Program-made: the position numbers and the translations under genes
In this document: piece after piece, positions 43,093 through 53,973 of the stretch
Layout of the letters: every line of letters starts with the position of its first letter
Numbering within the stretch: the first letter of the stretch is position 1
The notes under the pieces: model-generated
Seen by the model: the letters and a program-made list of their open reading frames with translations, nothing else
The model's database searches: none
What the model was told of the DNA's origin: nothing
Assembly (NCBI RefSeq): GCF_036322585.1
Contig: NZ_AP024600.1
Location: forward strand, 682,001 to 746,000
Source of the DNA: Luteolibacter sp. LG18
GTDB taxonomy: Bacteria > Verrucomicrobiota > Verrucomicrobiia > Verrucomicrobiales > Akkermansiaceae
DNA: 64,000 nucleotides
Direction: 5' to 3'

Positions 43093-45516
43093 TCACTTCC
43101 GCTTCCTTTTCTGACCGTGTTTCTTCCCGCCGCTCTGCGCCTTGGGAAACGGCTTCTTGGCGGGCACGGCTTCCTCGCCCCCCCCGCGTTTGCCTTTCGG
43201 CTGTGGCTTCCCGGGCTTGGGCGGACGGGCGTCCTTTTGGGGTGGCTTCGGTCTCCGCGGAGGCATCGCCGGCTGGTTGAACTTCTCGTGCTTTCCCGCG
43301 GCGCCCTCGGTCCCGACGGCGATACGGAAGTCCACGAAACGCCGCACGCGGTCGACTCCGGTCACCTCCAGCGGCAGGCGCATGCCCAGCACGATCGACA
43401 TCCCCTCCCAACTCGTCCACGCACCGCGATGGCCTTCGAAACGCCAGCGCCCGCCAGGCAGGTCCTCGCGCTTCACCGCGCCGCGGATGCCAATGTCCGG
43501 CACCTCGACCAACAGGCCCATCGGCCGCACGTCGGTCACCAGGCCATCGAACACGATCGGGTCCTCCAGGTCCGCCACGCGGCCGAGGAATTCCATCATC
43601 TTGAGCTGCTTGGTCTCGCTCTCCGCGTCCGCGGACACGCGCTCGGTGTCCGAGATGTGGCGGGAAATCTCGCGCAGTTCGCCCTGCGGCGGCGTGCGGT
43701 CGGGGTTCTTCGGCGAGTTGTCCAGGAACGGCTGCAACGCGCGGTGCACGATCAGGTCGGCATAGCGGCGGATCGGGCTGGTGAAGTGGCAGTAGTCCGC
43801 CTTCGCGAGGCCGTAGTGGCCGATCGCGTCCGGCGAATAAGCGGCGCGCTTCAGGCTCTTGAGCAGACCCAGCTTGATCGCGTGTTCCTCGGGTGAGCCC
43901 TTGGATTCATCGAGCAGCTTCTGGATGTGCTCACGGTTACTGAGGTCGCCGGGCTTGTAGCCGTGGAGCTTGGCGGTTTCGCCGAATTCGAAGAGCCGCG
44001 AGAAATCCGGGTCCTCGTGGATGCGGTGGACCGCCGGTTTCTGGTTCACCTTCAGCACCCGCGCCACCGCCTCGTTCGCGGCGAGCATGCACTCCTCGAT
44101 GAGCTGGTGGCTGGCGGTGTGCACCACCGGTAACACGCCACAGGCCCGGCCCTTGTCATCCAGCTTGATGCGGATCTCCGGCATCTCCAGGTCGAGCGCG
44201 CCATTGGCGAAGCGGCGGCGGCGTAGCGCGGAGGCCATTTTCCATGCCTCCTTCACCATTTCCTCCAGCCCCGCTTCGGAGCCTTCCGGCGCGGGCTTGC
44301 CATCGAGGATCGCCTGCGCCTGTTCGTAGGAAAGTTTCGCCCGGCTGTGGATCACCGCGTCGATGAAGCGGGCCTTCTTGATCTCGCCCTTCGGGCTGAT
44401 ATCCATCAGCGCGCACTTCGTGAGGCGGTCGACATCCGGCTTCAGCGAACAGATGCCGTTGCTGAGTTCCGGCGGCAGCATCGGCAGCACCCGGTCCACG
44501 AGGTAGGTCGAGTTGCCGCGTTCGGTGGCCTCCTTGTCCAGCGCGGTGCCCGGCTTCACGTAATGGGACACGTCCGCGATGTGGACGGCCAGCGTCCACC
44601 CCTTGTCGGTCTTCTCCAGCCAGATCGCGTCGTCGTGGTCCTTCGCATCGGCGGGGTCGATCGTGATGACCAGCTTGGGCCGCCAATCGGCGCGGCGCTT
44701 GATCTCCTCCGGAGTCGGATCCTCCGGCGTGTTCCGCGTTTCATCGAGCACCGCCTCCGGGAACGAGGTCCGCAGGCCGTGGCGGTGGATCACCGAGACA
44801 ATGTCGACGCCCGGTTCGCCCGGCCAGCCAAGCACCTCGATGATGCGGCCGCGCGGAGCCTGGTCACGCTTGTCCCACTGCTCCAGCTCCACCACGACGG
44901 TCTGCCCCGGTTGAGCGGTGGTGTCGCCGTGGAGCTCCACGGGGCCGTCGAGCGAGGTGTCCGAGCACTCGACCCACGAGTGCTTCCCCTTCTGGCGGAA
45001 AATGCCGACGAGGCGACCCGAGCGGCGCTCGAGGATCTGCTCGACATGGCCCTTGGCCTCGTCCTCCGGCATCTCGCCCAGACGGCGGTCGCCCTTCTGG
45101 AATCTCCCCTCGCGCTTCGGCGAAGGCATCCGCACCGAGATCCGCACCTTGTCACCATCCAACGCCGTGCCGGCCTCGCGGCGCGAGACGTAGATGCGCG
45201 AGTGCTTTTTCAGGTCGATGCCGGTGGCGACGTTCTGCTCATCGGCGGCATTCGGGTAGAAGAACGCGTGGCCTTTCGGATGGAACCGCAGGGTGCCCGT
45301 GAGCTGGTCGCCCTTCTTGCCTCGTAGCTCGTAACGCGCCTTTTTCCCCTCCACCACCTCGCCCGCGTGCACCAGTTCGTGCAGCACGTCCCGCAGGTCG
45401 CTCCGCGCCGCCGAGGGGATTTCCAATTTGCGAGCCAGCTCCGATCGGGTCATCGGGCGGTATTTCGGCGAACGCATCCATTCCAGGACCTGCGTCCGCA
45501 TCGATTCCTCTGCCAT
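43093..45516 (-). CDS. rnr: Ribonuclease R
   Basis: An 807-residue protein from ATG 45516. Domains are an N-terminal winged-helix-like part (MTRSELARKLEIPSAARSDL), cold-shock domains (TGTLRFHPKGHAFFYP), the RNB catalytic domain (LVITIDPADAKDHDDAIWLE with the metal-binding Asp residues; HIADVSHYVKPG; CHFTSPIRRYADLIVHRAL) and an S1 domain (VFDGLVTDVRPMGLLVEV). The C-terminal 70 residues are Lys/Pro/Gly-rich, as usual for RNase R. It is a processive 3'-5' exoribonuclease that degrades structured RNA. Length matches E. coli RNase R (813). Confidence 0.95.
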   Translation of the reverse strand: MAEESMRTQVLEWMRSPKYRPMTRSELARKLEIPSAARSDLRDVLHELVHAGEVVEGKKARYELRGKKGDQLTGTLRFHPKGHAFFYPNAADEQNVATGIDLKKHSRIYVSRREAGTALDGDKVRISVRMPSPKREGRFQKGDRRLGEMPEDEAKGHVEQILERRSGRLVGIFRQKGKHSWVECSDTSLDGPVELHGDTTAQPGQTVVVELEQWDKRDQAPRGRIIEVLGWPGEPGVDIVSVIHRHGLRTSFPEAVLDETRNTPEDPTPEEIKRRADWRPKLVITIDPADAKDHDDAIWLEKTDKGWTLAVHIADVSHYVKPGTALDKEATERGNSTYLVDRVLPMLPPELSNGICSLKPDVDRLTKCALMDISPKGEIKKARFIDAVIHSRAKLSYEQAQAILDGKPAPEGSEAGLEEMVKEAWKMASALRRRRFANGALDLEMPEIRIKLDDKGRACGVLPVVHTASHQLIEECMLAANEAVARVLKVNQKPAVHRIHEDPDFSRLFEFGETAKLHGYKPGDLSNREHIQKLLDESKGSPEEHAIKLGLLKSLKRAAYSPDAIGHYGLAKADYCHFTSPIRRYADLIVHRALQPFLDNSPKNPDRTPPQGELREISRHISDTERVSADAESETKQLKMMEFLGRVADLEDPIVFDGLVTDVRPMGLLVEVPDIGIRGAVKREDLPGGRWRFEGHRGAWTSWEGMSIVLGMRLPLEVTGVDRVRRFVDFRIAVGTEGAAGKHEKFNQPAMPPRRPKPPQKDARPPKPGKPQPKGKRGGGEEAVPAKKPFPKAQSGGKKHGQKRKRK

Positions 45517-45703
45517 GCCCCAGAGTGTCGCCTCAAACGGAAGTCCGCAAATGCAAAGCAACTTGGCAGAAAAGAAAGATTGCCGGACGTGGAAGTGGGT
45601 TTACGTATTTACCATGTCACTTCCCTGAAAGGGTCGTTGTCAGTCGGAGAGAAATGCGCTTGGTTCGCGGTTTCAAATCCATATTCAGTCATCCCACCGA
45701 TTC

Positions 45704-46294
45704 ATGAAAACCCACCCGTCCCGCCGCAAGGGCTTCACACTCGTTGAGCTTTTGGTCGTCATTGCGATCATCATCGTGCTCGCGGCCGCTGGCTTCGCCG
45801 CCGCCCAAGCCGCCATCAAAAAAGCCAAGCAGACCGCCGCCAAGCAGGGCTGCACCTCACTCCAGGAAGCCGTCAACGCCTTCTACAACGAATACGGCCG
45901 CCTGCCGGAGCCTTCGGACAGCGGCGCGACGGCGGACAACGATCCCTACGACACGTCCACCGGCGAAGGCCTGAAGCTCGTCACCATCCTGCTCGGCAAG
46001 GAAACCGGCACCAACCTGCAGAATCCGAAGCAGATCACCTTCCTCAACGTGCCCACCGGCAAGTCCAATAAAAACGGCCTGATCTACAGCGGCAGCGAGA
46101 TCAAGGGCCTCTACGACCCCTTCGGCAGCGGCTACAAGATCGTGCTCGACTACGACTACAACGAGGAGATCAAGCCGCCGACCGAAAGCGGCTCCAGCAC
46201 CAACAGCGACAACCTGCTGCGCGGCAAACGCTGCATCGTCTACTCGCTCGGAGTCGACAAGAAGGGTGGCGCCGAGGCCGTGAAGGTCTTCTGA
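45704..46294 (+). CDS. Type II secretion pseudopilin (GspG-like), orphan
   Basis: A 196-residue protein. The prepilin leader SRRKG is cleaved before FTLVELLVVIAIIIVLAAAG, with the conserved Glu at position +5, followed by an amphipathic helix (QAAIKKAKQTAAKQGCTSLQ). The globular part has ALYNEYGRLP-type sequence (AFYNEYGRLPEPSDSG), LYDPFGSGYKIVLDYDYN and a tail ending VYSLGVDKKGG, the GspG pattern. It stands alone, with no secretin, ATPase or peptidase nearby. Many Verrucomicrobiota carry numerous such orphan pseudopilins. A rho-independent terminator follows. Confidence 0.88.
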   Translation: MKTHPSRRKGFTLVELLVVIAIIIVLAAAGFAAAQAAIKKAKQTAAKQGCTSLQEAVNAFYNEYGRLPEPSDSGATADNDPYDTSTGEGLKLVTILLGKETGTNLQNPKQITFLNVPTGKSNKNGLIYSGSEIKGLYDPFGSGYKIVLDYDYNEEIKPPTESGSSTNSDNLLRGKRCIVYSLGVDKKGGAEAVKVF

Positions 46295-46329
46295 TCCTCC
46301 CCTTCCGGATTTCCCGATCCATTTCCAAG

Positions 46330-46360
46330 CCCCGCCCGGTCCCACCGGCGCGGGGTTTTT
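46330..46360 (+). terminator. Rho-independent terminator of the pseudopilin gene
   Basis: CCCCGCCCGGT pairs with ACCGGCGCGGGG around a 3-base loop (one bulge), followed by TTTTT. It lies 35 bases after the stop. Confidence 0.85.
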
Positions 46361-46447
46361 CGTATCCGCAAGGCACCCCCATTTGCAAAATCCGGACACC
46401 TTCGTGAAATGAACGGCGGGAACACACCGTCTCCTTCGTCTCAGATC

Positions 46448-47212
46448 ATGGCGAAAACCCCACCACCCGCCGCACGCCTGCCCGCGCTCGACGCCTTCTT
46501 CGCCAGCGTGGCGCTGCCGGATCTGCTGCGCCCCTTCGACTCGGTACCGGGCCTCCTCTACATCGTGAAGGATCACCTCAGCCGGGTCATGGCCATCAGC
46601 CCGGAATCCGTCGCGCGCATGGGCTACCGCCACGAGGACGAGGTGCTGGGCAAACTCCCCCACGAGTATCTCCCGCCCGAGCTGGCGCGGAAATTCTGCG
46701 CCGACGACCAGTGGGTGATCCGCCACGGCGAACCGCGCCTCAACCTCGTCGAGATGTGGTTCAGCCCGGCGGGCAAGCGCGATTGGATCGTGACCGACAA
46801 GTATCCGCTCCGCGACCGCGACGGACAGGTGGTGGGAGTGATCGGCATCCACCAGAACCTCGACCTGCGGCGGAAGCGCCTCGCCCACCTCGGCCCCGCC
46901 GGAGAGGCCGCGGACTACATCCGGAAACGCCTTGGCGAGCCGCTGATGGTCGGCGAGATCGCCCGCCACGTCGGATTTTCCGAACGCCAGCTCCAGCGCG
47001 TGTTCCGGCAGGTCTTCGGCCAGACGATCCAGCAATACATCATCGAGAACCGCCTGCACGCGGCGACCGACGCGCTGGTCAACTCCGGCCAGGAGATCAG
47101 CGCGATCGCGCTGGCGCTCGGATTCCACGACCAGAGCGCCTTCGCCAACCGCTTCAAGCGCTTCACCGGCCGCTCGCCGCGGGCCTACCGGATGGAGGCC
47201 CTGCGGCAATAA
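46448..47212 (+). CDS. PAS-domain AraC-family transcriptional regulator
   Basis: A 254-residue protein from ATG 46448; an in-frame ATG at 46409 would add 13 residues. The N-terminal half is a PAS sensor (VPGLLYIVKDHLSRVMAISPE, YRHEDEVLGKLPHEYLP, KRDWIVTDKYPLRDRDGQVVG). The C-terminal 100 residues are the AraC double helix-turn-helix (VGEIARHVGFSERQLQRVFRQVFG; ISAIALALGFHDQSAFANRFKRFTGRSP). PAS-AraC regulators of this kind are common in Verrucomicrobiota near glycoside hydrolases. It is convergent with the GH39 gene, six bases apart, but not divergent from it, so direct control is unproven. Confidence 0.88.
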   Translation: MAKTPPPAARLPALDAFFASVALPDLLRPFDSVPGLLYIVKDHLSRVMAISPESVARMGYRHEDEVLGKLPHEYLPPELARKFCADDQWVIRHGEPRLNLVEMWFSPAGKRDWIVTDKYPLRDRDGQVVGVIGIHQNLDLRRKRLAHLGPAGEAADYIRKRLGEPLMVGEIARHVGFSERQLQRVFRQVFGQTIQQYIIENRLHAATDALVNSGQEISAIALALGFHDQSAFANRFKRFTGRSPRAYRMEALRQ

Positions 47213-47218
47213 GCCGTC

Positions 47219-48916
47219 TTACTGCCACTCCAGCACCAGCAGCGACACCGCCTGGCGGGGGAGCTTGAAATCGAGCGTGGCCTCGCCGCCCGCGATCTTC
47301 ACGGTCGCCGGGCCCTCGATCTTCGCCAGCTTTCCGGCTTCCTCCAGCGAGGCATACTGCTCCTTGGTCGGCTGCTGCGGGGAGCCGAGCGCCTTCCACA
47401 GGGTGTAGGCATTGCTGTGGGTTTCATCGATGCGGTAGTGGCTGAGCTTCGCCTCCGCCGCCTTCACCGGCAGCCCGGGAAGCGTGAGGTTCACCGCGGC
47501 ATCGGGACCGGAGACGTCGTCATCGTGGTAGTGCCAGACCATCACCGCCAGCCGGTGCTTGTCCATGCTGGCCAGAGCCGAAACATCCGCCTTCCCGCGC
47601 ACGCCGTTCTTCATGATGTCATCCAGCGGGATCGCCGAGTCGCTGGCCACCGGCAGGTTCTCGCCGGTCATCTTGCTGAACATGCGGAAGACATTGAGCA
47701 CCGGGTGGTCGATTCCATTGCTGGCGAGCACGCGGAAGCCCGCGAAGTACGGCTGGTCCTCGAACTCGAACGCCCACGTCAGGGCACCTTCCAGGTTCAC
47801 GCCATGGCGCGCGGCCAGCTCGTGTTTCCGCGCGAAGCTGGCGGCGGTGTAGCTCGAATACATCGTGCCGTTGCGGTAGCCGTTCTGCGGCCCTTGGCAG
47901 GCAGCACAGCCTTCCGGGTCCGACTCACCGATGACGATCGGCGTGCTCTTGTATTCGGGGAATTTCGCGATCACCGAGAAGGCTCCGTTGATGTCGCGAA
48001 GCTGGTTGGCGATGCCCATCTGGACGTGGCCGTTCACGAACTTCGGCTGGCCCTTGGCGTGGAAGGAAATCAGGTCCAGCGGCGTGCCCTTCTGGCCGGT
48101 CACCGTGTTCGAGCCCTCCTGGCAGTGCTTCAGGAACTTCTCCAGCGTGCCGCCTCCCGGGCCACCCGCGGTTTCCGGCCCACCGATGCGGGCGTTCGGA
48201 AGCGCGCGCCGGACCCCGGCCACCGAGTGGTCGTAGAGCTTGTAGAACTCATCCTGCGTGCCGCGCCAGTAGCCGATGTTCGGCTCGTTCCACAACTGCC
48301 ACCACCACGTGTCCACCTCTGCCTTGCCGTATTTCTCCAGGCAATGCTTCGCCCACTGGTAGCACAGCTCCTCCCACTTCGCGTAATCCTTCGGCGGGTA
48401 GGTCCAGCCAAGGTAGATGGTGTCGTATTTCGCCTCCGGCGTCCAATGGTGGCGGTAGGGCTCCGGCTTCGTCGACAGGGCCTGCGGCATGAACCCGAGC
48501 TGGACATACGGACGCACGCCGCGCTCCAGGTAGGCGTCGAAGATCTTGTCGGTGATCGTCCAATCGTAAACCGGGTTGCCCGCGGCATCCTCGGTGTAGG
48601 CATTGGTGCTGCCCCATTTCAGGGCCGGGGTGCCGTCGCCAGTGGTGAGCATGTTGTGGGCGCGGAAATAGACCTGCTTCGGGGCCATCTCGCCAAGTTC
48701 ACCGAGCAGCTTCTTGCCATCCTTCATGTAGGCGTAGTTCGGCTCGTCCGCACCGAAGTAACGCCAGATCGGCTTCAGCGGTCCGGCCGGTTTCGACGCG
48801 TCCACGCGGATCTTCACCGGAAACGCCTCCGGTTGCTGGGCGGAACAAACGGCGGTCAGCAGGCCGAGTCCGGCCAAGGTCCGGAAGGCGCGCGAGAAGG
48901 AGGCAGGGCGGTTCAT
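47219..48916 (-). CDS. Secreted glycoside hydrolase family 39-like enzyme
   Basis: A 565-residue protein from ATG 48916 with a signal peptide (RAFRTLAGLGLLTAVCSAQ). The TIM-barrel landmarks are WRYFGADEPNYAYMKDGKKL, DTWWWQLWNEPNIGYWRG with the acid/base Glu in WNEPN, and TPIVIGESDPEGC with a candidate nucleophile Glu. A C-terminal beta sandwich follows (LAVMVWHYHDDDVSGPDAAVNLTLPG). GH39 covers beta-xylosidases and alpha-iduronidases; the substrate here is unknown. A four-hairpin repeat element lies directly upstream. Confidence 0.85.
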   Translation of the reverse strand: MNRPASFSRAFRTLAGLGLLTAVCSAQQPEAFPVKIRVDASKPAGPLKPIWRYFGADEPNYAYMKDGKKLLGELGEMAPKQVYFRAHNMLTTGDGTPALKWGSTNAYTEDAAGNPVYDWTITDKIFDAYLERGVRPYVQLGFMPQALSTKPEPYRHHWTPEAKYDTIYLGWTYPPKDYAKWEELCYQWAKHCLEKYGKAEVDTWWWQLWNEPNIGYWRGTQDEFYKLYDHSVAGVRRALPNARIGGPETAGGPGGGTLEKFLKHCQEGSNTVTGQKGTPLDLISFHAKGQPKFVNGHVQMGIANQLRDINGAFSVIAKFPEYKSTPIVIGESDPEGCAACQGPQNGYRNGTMYSSYTAASFARKHELAARHGVNLEGALTWAFEFEDQPYFAGFRVLASNGIDHPVLNVFRMFSKMTGENLPVASDSAIPLDDIMKNGVRGKADVSALASMDKHRLAVMVWHYHDDDVSGPDAAVNLTLPGLPVKAAEAKLSHYRIDETHSNAYTLWKALGSPQQPTKEQYASLEEAGKLAKIEGPATVKIAGGEATLDFKLPRQAVSLLVLEWQ

Positions 48917-49000
48917 CTTATCCCACCGTAGAGCAAACCCTCCCCGGCGTCTTGTAAGCGGACGACATATCCTTGGAAAATCCGGACGGGGGGTGGGGCC
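48917..49000. other. Upstream region of the GH39 gene
   Basis: About 85 bases between the GH39 start and repeat copy 2. I see no gene and no convincing promoter hexamers in it. Confidence 0.4.
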
Positions 49001-49141
49001 ATCGTAGCTGAAAGCTCTGCTTTCAGAATGTAGGGGGAAGCTCCCGCTTTCCCTCTTCGGGAGAGGAGATCGTTCGGCCCAACCGCCGCCGCCAACGGAG
49101 CTGGCGGAGACGATTCGAAAGCAGAGTTTTCGACTACATTG
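49001..49141. repeat. Four-hairpin inverted-terminus element, copy 2
   Basis: About 141 bases, aligned end to end with copy 1 at 31505. The hairpins are CTGAAAGC/GCTTTCAG (49008-49026, same stem as copy 1), GGGGAAGC/GCTTTCCC with TCCC loop (49034-49053; different stem sequence, pairing kept), CCGCCA/TGGCGG near 49089-49107, and TCGAAAGC/GTTTTCGA (49115-49133). A conserved block containing GGCCCAACCG lies between hairpins 2 and 3. It stands directly before the groEL terminator. Confidence 0.9.
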
Positions 49142-49144
49142 CAC

Positions 49145-49176
49145 AAAAAAGCCGCCCCGGTCTCCCGGGACGGCTT
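49145..49176 (-). terminator. Rho-independent terminator of groEL
   Basis: On the minus strand AAGCCGTCCCGG pairs with CCGGGGCGGCTT (one G-T wobble) around a loop of a few bases and is followed by TTTT. It lies 41 bases after the groEL stop. Confidence 0.85.
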
Positions 49177-49217
49177 CTTGATTCGTTTGGCTGGCAGTTC
49201 GAAAACCGCCGGACGAC

Positions 49218-50852
<1,635 letters not shown>

Positions 50853-50959
50853 TTAAAAGTTGTAGGTGATACGTAATAAGATGGAGGGCATTCGGCGAAG
50901 GTTGGTGGTCAGGGACTCTTCCCAATAACCTCCAACCTTTAACGAATAGCCCGTCGGCT

Positions 50960-51250
50960 TCAGCCAACGATGCCGAGGATGTCGCTCTCGTTGATGATGA
51001 GCACTTCCTGGCCGTCGATTTTCACTTCGGTGCCGCCGTACTTGGAGATGAGGACCTTGTCGCCCACCTTCACGGTGAACTCGATGTCCTTGCCATCGGA
51101 GTCCTTGCCGCCGGTGCCCAGGGAGAGCACTTCGGCTTCCTGCGGCTTTTCCTTGGCGGTATCAGGAAGGACGATGCCACCGGCGCTGATCGCGTCGGCT
51201 TCGATGCGCTTCACGAGGACACGCTGACCGAGAGGTTTGATGCTAGCCAT
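50960..51250 (-). CDS. groES: Co-chaperonin GroES (10 kDa)
   Basis: A 96-residue protein from ATG 51250, full normal length. It starts [19 protein letters not shown], with the mobile-loop region [18 protein letters not shown] and the end [17 protein letters not shown]. It caps the GroEL ring. It is placed between dnaK (92 bases upstream) and groEL. No CIRCE element (TTAGCACTC inverted repeat) is visible before it or before dnaK. Confidence 0.97.
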   Translation of the reverse strand: MASIKPLGQRVLVKRIEADAISAGGIVLPDTAKEKPQEAEVLSLGTGGKDSDGKDIEFTVKVGDKVLISKYGGTEVKIDGQEVLIINESDILGIVG

Positions 51251-51289
51251 GTTTGCTGTGTGTTGTGGGGTTGGTTTTCGTTGAGAATG

Positions 51290-51320
51290 CCGCTCCGCAG
51301 CCATGGGGGCCGCGGAGCGG
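51290..51320. terminator. 9-bp hairpin between dnaK and groES
   Basis: CCGCTCCGC (51290-51298) pairs with GCGGAGCGG (51312-51320). It lies 22 bases after the dnaK stop and 40 bases before the groES start. It has no T-run, so it may be a partial terminator or an RNA-stability element that separates dnaK from groESL output. Confidence 0.45.
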
Positions 51321-51341
51321 AAAGATTTCAGGATTCAGGGA

Positions 51342-53255
51342 TCAATCAACAACTTCGGCGTCGACGACCTTGCCCTTGGCCGGCTTCGGCTCATTGGACT
51401 CCGGAGCGGCCTCGGCCTGCGGGGCGGCCTGGCCACCGGCGGCGGCTTGGGCAGCCTGCGCGGCCTGATAAAGCTCGGCGAGCGAGCTTTCGAGCGCCTC
51501 GGTGGCGGACTTGATCGCCTCGAGATCGTCGTTCTTCAGCGCGTCCTTCACGGCGTCGACCTTGCCCTGGATGCCGTCCTTGAGTTCGGCGGGGGCTTCG
51601 GCAGGCAGTTCGGAGAGTTGCTTCTCGACCTGGTAAACGAGGTTCTCGGCCTTGTTCTTGGTGTCGACGGCCTCCATGCGCTTCTTGTCTTCCTCGGCGT
51701 GGGCCTCGGCTTCCTGCTTGGCGCGCTCGATCTCGTCCTTGGAGAGACCGGAGGAACCCTGGATCGAGATCTTCTGCTCCTTGCCGGACTGCTTGTCCTT
51801 CGCGGAGACGTGGAGGATGCCGTTGGCGTCGATGTCGAAGGTCACTTCGATCTGCGGCTCGCCGCGGCGGGCCGGGTTGATGCCGTCCAGCTTGAAGTTC
51901 CCGAGCAGCTTGTTGTCGATGAACATCGGGCGCTCGCCCTGGCAGATGCGGATGTCCACGGCCGGCTGGTTGTCGGACGCGGTGGAGAACACCTGCGACT
52001 TCTTGGCCGGGATGGTGGTGTTGCGCTCGATCATCGGCGTGGCGCGGGAGCCTTCGGTTTCGATCGAAAGCGTCAGCGGGGTCACGTCGAGCAGGAGCAC
52101 ATCCTTCACGTCTCCCTTGAGCACGCCGCCCTGGATGGCCGCGCCGATGGCGACGACTTCATCCGGGTTCACGCCCTGGTGCGGGGTCTGGCCGGCGAGC
52201 TGCTTGGCGGTTTCCACCACCTTCGGCATGCGGGTCATACCGCCGACGAGCACGAGCTCATCGATCTTCGAGGCATCGAGGCCGGCGGCCGCGAGGCAAT
52301 CGCGCACCGGCTTCTTGGTGCGCTCGAACAGGCTGTCGGTGAGCTGCTCCAGCTTGGCGCGGGAAAGCGTGAGCTGGATGTGCTTCGGACCGGTCTGGTC
52401 CGCGGTGATGAAGGGAAGATTGATGTCGTAGGACTGCGAGGAGCTCAGCGCGATCTTCGCCTTTTCCGCCTCTTCCTTGATGCGCTGGAGCGCGTCCGGC
52501 TGACCGGAGAGATCGATGCCCTGGTCCTTCTTGAACTCGCCGACGATCCACTGGATCAGCGTGTTGTCCCAGTCGTCACCGCCGAGCTGGGTGTCACCGT
52601 CGGTGGCGAGCACTTCGAAGACGCCGTCGCCGATCTCCAGCACGGAGATGTCGAAGGTGCCGCCGCCGAGGTCATACACGGCGATCTTTTCGTCGGCCTT
52701 CTTGTCGAGGCCATAGGCGAGTGCCGCGGCGGTCGGCTCGTTGATGATGCGCAGCACTTCCAGACCGGCGATTTCACCGGCGGCCTTGGTGGCGTTGCGC
52801 TGGGAGTCGTTGAAATACGCGGGGACCGTGATGACGGCCTGCTTGATCGTTTCGCCGAGCTTGGCTTCGGCATCGGCCTTCAGCTTGCCGAGGACCATCG
52901 CGGCGATTTCCTGCGGCGAGTAGGTCTTCTTCTCACCGGCCACTTCCACCTGAATGTGGGCGTCACCGTTGGCACCGGCGACGATGGTGTAGGGCATGTG
53001 CTTGTCCGCCTCGGTGAGTTCCGAATACTTGCGGCCGATCAGGCGCTTGGCGGAGAAAATCGTGTTGCGCGGGTTCGTCACGGCCTGGCGCTTGGCGGCC
53101 TGGCCGACGAGGCGTTCGCCGCTCTTCGAGAAGGCGACGACGGAAGGCGTGGTGCGAGCGCCTTCGGAGTTTTCGAGGACCACAGCCTCCCCGCCGTCCA
53201 TCACGGACATACAGGAGTTGGTAGTGCCGAGGTCGATACCGAGAATCTTTGACAT
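51342..53255 (-). CDS. dnaK: Chaperone DnaK (Hsp70)
   Basis: A 637-residue protein from ATG 53255 ([22 protein letters not shown] in parts). Signatures include [45 protein letters not shown] and the peptide-binding domain ([16 protein letters not shown]), with a C-terminal lid and an acidic VDAEVVD end. It folds client proteins with DnaJ and GrpE, neither of which is encoded nearby. A hairpin in the leader (53281-53301) ends about 25 bases before the start. Its place directly upstream of groES-groEL suggests joint heat-shock control, but I found no clear sigma-32-like promoter. Confidence 0.98.
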   Translation of the reverse strand: MSKILGIDLGTTNSCMSVMDGGEAVVLENSEGARTTPSVVAFSKSGERLVGQAAKRQAVTNPRNTIFSAKRLIGRKYSELTEADKHMPYTIVAGANGDAHIQVEVAGEKKTYSPQEIAAMVLGKLKADAEAKLGETIKQAVITVPAYFNDSQRNATKAAGEIAGLEVLRIINEPTAAALAYGLDKKADEKIAVYDLGGGTFDISVLEIGDGVFEVLATDGDTQLGGDDWDNTLIQWIVGEFKKDQGIDLSGQPDALQRIKEEAEKAKIALSSSQSYDINLPFITADQTGPKHIQLTLSRAKLEQLTDSLFERTKKPVRDCLAAAGLDASKIDELVLVGGMTRMPKVVETAKQLAGQTPHQGVNPDEVVAIGAAIQGGVLKGDVKDVLLLDVTPLTLSIETEGSRATPMIERNTTIPAKKSQVFSTASDNQPAVDIRICQGERPMFIDNKLLGNFKLDGINPARRGEPQIEVTFDIDANGILHVSAKDKQSGKEQKISIQGSSGLSKDEIERAKQEAEAHAEEDKKRMEAVDTKNKAENLVYQVEKQLSELPAEAPAELKDGIQGKVDAVKDALKNDDLEAIKSATEALESSLAELYQAAQAAQAAAGGQAAPQAEAAPESNEPKPAKGKVVDAEVVD

Positions 53256-53600
53256 GGTGTGGGGTTCCTTTCGTGGGGTGATCCGCCCTCGCAGGCGGGA
53301 TTTGATGCCCACCCTTTCGCAAGCGATGTGCCAGCCGGACACACCCGCCCCACAAGCACCTGAAAACGAGACCATTGCATTTTTCGTCAACCTCCAGCCA
53401 CACCTTCAGCTCGTAAAAACCACCCGCAGATCGCGCCACTTTGACGCACACTCGGCGGACAAGGTGTCGCGGTGTGACACATGGTGCGCGCACCGCTCGG
53501 AAGCCTCCGGTTAGACCCCGCGTGAAAAAGAGCAGCGGAAATACGAAAAACGGATTGCCAACCGGGAAGCGTCCCCATAGCGTCCGCGCTCCCAGACCAA
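53256..53600. other. Gap upstream of dnaK with a leader hairpin
   Basis: No gene is supported here. A hairpin ATCCGCC/GGCGGGAT (53281-53287 and 53294-53301, one bulge) lies in the presumed dnaK leader. GTGTC/GACAC occurs near 53468-53485. A minus-strand TTGACG-like hexamer at 53385-53390 has no credible -10 at 17 bases, so I do not call a promoter. Confidence 0.4.
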
Positions 53601-53690
53601 GGGCAGGTGTCAGAGTGGTCGAATGAGCACGCTTGGAAAGCGTGTGTGCTAGAAATAGTACCGAGGGTTCGAATCCCTCCCTGTCCGCCA
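53601..53690 (+). tRNA. tRNA-Ser (anticodon GGA)
   Basis: A 90-base class II tRNA with encoded CCA. The acceptor stem pairs GGGCAGG with CCTGTCC (one G-T wobble). The anticodon stem-loop is CACGC-TTGGAAA-GCGTG, with anticodon GGA at 53635-53637. A long variable arm (TGCTAG...AGTAC) is typical of tRNA-Ser, and the T arm is GAGGG-TTCGAAT-CCCTC. It reads UCC/UCU codons. Confidence 0.97.
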
Positions 53691-53711
53691 TGGGAAGTTT
53701 TCCCTTTCATC

Positions 53712-53743
53712 AAACGCGTTCCAGCAGTGGAACGCGTTTTTTG
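53712..53743 (+). terminator. Rho-independent terminator of the tRNA-Ser gene
   Basis: AAACGCGTTCC and GGAACGCGTTT form a perfect 11-bp stem with a 6-base loop, followed by a T-rich tail (TTTGTTTT). It lies 21 bases after the tRNA. Confidence 0.88.
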
Positions 53744-53973
53744 TTTTCGAACGAAGGGAGGGAGGGACGAATGCGACGGGAGTGCTAACGACCTTTATTC
53801 CTAGGCGAAGCCCATATTGGCATGGCCGAAGGCAAAACCCTTGCCGAAGCGTAGCGGAGGCCGGGGTTTGACTGCGGCAGGAGCTTCGCGACTTCCTCCT
53901 CGTCCGGCGCAGCCGGGAAACTGGCAGGGCCAGAGCGCAGCGGCGGCAATCCCTCCCTAGCGCCCATCCAGCG

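Noticed and set aside
45586..45620. Operator-like symmetry (GAAGTG...CACTTC) upstream of the pseudopilin
   Set aside because: Only six bases per arm with a long spacer, as expected by chance.
51251..51341. CIRCE operator before groES
   Set aside because: No TTAGCACTC/GAGTGCTAA inverted repeat is present; the inverted repeat there is GC-rich and unrelated.
53385..53390. dnaK promoter -35 (TTGACG on the minus strand)
   Set aside because: The hexamer 17 bases away (GTTTTC) matches a -10 at only one position.
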